Shown piece by piece: positions 62,626 to 64,000 of a stretch of DNA of 64,000 nucleotides. Location: the NCBI RefSeq assembly GCF_003544935.1, contig NZ_CP032098.1, forward strand, positions 62,001 to 126,000. The letters are read 5' to 3'. The translations under genes and the position numbers were made by a program. Below the pieces are notes generated by a model. The model saw nothing but the letters and a program-made list of their open reading frames with translations. It ran no database searches and was not told the DNA's origin. Within the stretch, counting starts at the first letter, position 1, and each line of letters starts with the position of its first letter. The DNA comes from Malaciobacter molluscorum LMG 25693. GTDB lineage: Bacteria; Campylobacterota; Campylobacteria; Campylobacterales; Arcobacteraceae.

Positions 62626-62783
62626 TTTTAATTCCTTATTTTGTTTTATTTTATATAATTATGATGAAATTCTATAATATAAAGGATAAAAATTATCTTA
62701 AGAAAAAAATTATAAATAAATAAAAAATATCTTAAAATATAAAGCTAATAAAAAAACAATAAAAAAGATTAAAAAATTTTATG

Positions 62784-62789
62784 TACAAT
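62784..62789 (+). promoter_or_regulatory. Extended -10 ahead of the peroxiredoxin gene
   Basis: TGTACAAT: a TG-extended -10 (TACAAT) 35 bp before the ATG, with AAAGGA as ribosome site. Fits a strong stress-gene promoter. Confidence 0.45.
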
Positions 62790-62823
62790 TTCACCATAAA
62801 TAAAAAATATTAAAGGAAAAAAA

Positions 62824-63420
62824 ATGTTAGTTACAAAAAAAGCTATAGATTTCACAGCAGCAGCTGTATTAGAAGATGGTCAAATTGTTGAGGATTTTAA
62901 TTTATATGATAATATTGGAGAAAAAGGTGCTGTTGTATTTTTCTATCCAATGGATTTTACTTTTGTTTGTCCATCTGAAATCATTGCTTTCTCTAAAAGA
63001 GTTGATGAGTTCAAAGAAAGAGGAATTAATGTAATTGGAGTATCAGTAGATTCACAATTTTCACACTTTGCATGGAGAGAAACACCAGTTGAACAAGGTG
63101 GAATTGGAAGAGTAAGATTCCCTCTAGTTGCAGATATTACAAAACAAATTTCAAAAGATTTTGATGTATTATTTGAAGAGTCTGTTGCATTAAGAGGATC
63201 ATTCTTAATAGATAAAGATGGAACAGTAAGACATGCAGTAATAAATGACTTACCATTAGGAAGAAATATAGATGAAATGGTAAGAATGGTAGATACTATG
63301 ATATTTACAAATGAGCATGGTGAAGTTTGTCCTGCTGGTTGGAACAAAGGTGACGAAGGTATGAAAGCTGACAAAGATGGTGTTGCTTCTTATCTTGCTA
63401 ATAACGAAGGTAAATTATAA
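62824..63420 (+). CDS. 2-Cys peroxiredoxin (AhpC/Tsa type)
   Basis: 198 residues. Peroxidatic Cys49 in FYPMDFTFVCPSE and resolving Cys169 in GEVCPAGW identify a typical 2-Cys peroxiredoxin that reduces H2O2 and organic peroxides, with electrons from thioredoxin and TrxB in this phylum. Length and motifs are regular. It is divergent from trxB with 198 bp between them. Confidence 0.95.
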   Translation: MLVTKKAIDFTAAAVLEDGQIVEDFNLYDNIGEKGAVVFFYPMDFTFVCPSEIIAFSKRVDEFKERGINVIGVSVDSQFSHFAWRETPVEQGGIGRVRFPLVADITKQISKDFDVLFEESVALRGSFLIDKDGTVRHAVINDLPLGRNIDEMVRMVDTMIFTNEHGEVCPAGWNKGDEGMKADKDGVASYLANNEGKL

Positions 63421-63428
63421 TTTAAAAA

Positions 63429-63452
63429 AAGTAGTAGAATTTTCTACTACTT
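63429..63452 (+). terminator. Terminator after the peroxiredoxin gene
   Basis: AAGTAGTAGAA and TTCTACTACTT pair around a very short loop, starting 8 bp after the stop. The T-run after it is weak. Confidence 0.6.
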
Positions 63453-63557
63453 CTAATTAAAACTACTTTTTTTACTCCTAACTTCAATAAAAAATTTAAT
63501 TTAAATATAAAATAAAGAATTAGTATGTATAATTTATAAAAAAAAATAAAGTTTTTA

Positions 63558-64000
63558 TATGTTATCAAAAAAAGAGAAATACATATTAAATATTATAAAA
63601 TATTTTCCAATTATAATTATTCTTATAACTGCACTTACTACATCTTATTTATTTTTAAATGAACATGAAAAACACTATCAAAAAGAATTACAACAAGTAA
63701 AAGATAAATTTATACAATCTCAAGAACTTAAAATTAAAAATGAAGTTGATAAGATTTATGAATATATAGATTTCCATAAAAAAAACAATGAATCATTAAT
63801 TAAAATATATGTAAAAGAGCAAGTTAATGAGGCTTACAATATTTTAAATGGATTATATAATAAATATAAAACGACAAAAACAAAAAATGAAATAATAGAG
63901 ATGTATAAAGCCTCTTTAAGAAAAATGAGGTTTTTTAATAATAGAGGTTACTTTTATGTTTATGATATGAAAGGTAATAATATATTTCATGGACTTATGC
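63558..64000 (+). CDS. N-terminal part of a Cache-domain membrane sensor (partial)
   Basis: An open frame from ATG 63558 to the window end, about 147 codons. A first membrane helix (about 13-32, IIKYFPIIIILITALTTSYL) is followed by a periplasmic domain with a long helix and the stretch FFNNRGYFYVYDMKGNNIFHG, the signature of a single- or double-Cache domain. The remainder, probably a kinase, chemoreceptor or GGDEF part, is outside the window. Confidence 0.75.

Noticed and set aside
62640-62700. PerR-type operator between trxB and the peroxiredoxin gene
   Set aside because: AT-rich half-sites resemble the TTATAAT pattern, but in such AT-rich DNA I cannot distinguish them from chance.
1-64000. 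CRISPR arrays, rRNA genes, tmRNA, riboswitches
   Set aside because: No regular repeat-spacer series, no rRNA-like sequence and no recognisable conserved riboswitch core was seen.

Overview
The window is AT-rich DNA (many A/T runs, few GC-rich stretches apart from the tRNA) from a member of the Campylobacterota, most likely an Arcobacter-type bacterium. I infer this from the MqnP-type prenyltransferase, the conserved block hom / aminotransferase / periplasmic protein / rRNA methylase / rsmI / rpmE (an order I recall from Campylobacter jejuni), the abundance of two-component and chemotaxis sensors, and respiratory genes suited to low-oxygen life. No rRNA or CRISPR array is visible. There is one tRNA gene.

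Layout. 1-2468: fatty-acid synthesis (accC partial, accB), a dCMP deaminase and a small methyltransferase. 2527-14363: a coherent lactate or 2-hydroxy/2-oxo-acid block: lutABC (L-lactate oxidation), a sensor kinase/response regulator pair, a TRAP transporter (substrate-binding protein, DctQ, DctM) of the TakP type, and a large FAD/Fe-S D-lactate dehydrogenase-like protein. A perfect 11-bp tandem repeat in front of the TRAP operon is a candidate operator for the regulator. 14473-18454: a SurA-like chaperone, gatB, gpsA and an orphan fetB-like permease. 18475-26039: a six-gene minus-strand copper/silver efflux operon (regulator, kinase, FixH/YtkA-like protein, TolC-like, CusB-like, CusA-like). 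26137-37454: YceI protein, MATE pump, amino-acid and RNA-modification housekeeping genes, a FIST-domain chemoreceptor, miaA, mqnP.

37510-45583: tRNA-Arg(UCG) followed by an 8-kb genomic island ending in an imperfect copy of the tRNA 3' end. The island appears nested. Inside it a 4.6-kb segment (39081-43682) is bounded by 24-bp inverted repeats with one mismatch. It carries an ISXO2/IS1595-type transposase, a DUF6471 protein and a coiled-coil/winged-helix protein, together with a restriction-modification cassette (Dam-like methylase, HNH nuclease, stand-alone winged-helix protein, 74-aa protein). On its right the segment abuts the C-terminal 31 codons of what looks like an ABC-three-component (ABC-3C) middle component, followed by an intact DUF2326-type ATPase. 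On its left lies a DUF3883/PD-(D/E)XK protein. So a transposon carrying a restriction system seems to have inserted into, and broken, another defence system.

45937-64000: an OB-fold membrane protein, gene debris, a second kinase/regulator pair paralogous to the first and divergent from a dmsABC + TorD-type chaperone operon (DMSO/N-oxide-type anaerobic respiration), a CBS protein, a periplasmic-binding diguanylate cyclase, a CHASE4 kinase, a small cluster with a twin-CX3C secreted protein and a prolyl-hydroxylase-like dioxygenase, then thioredoxin reductase, a 2-Cys peroxiredoxin and the start of a Cache-type sensor.
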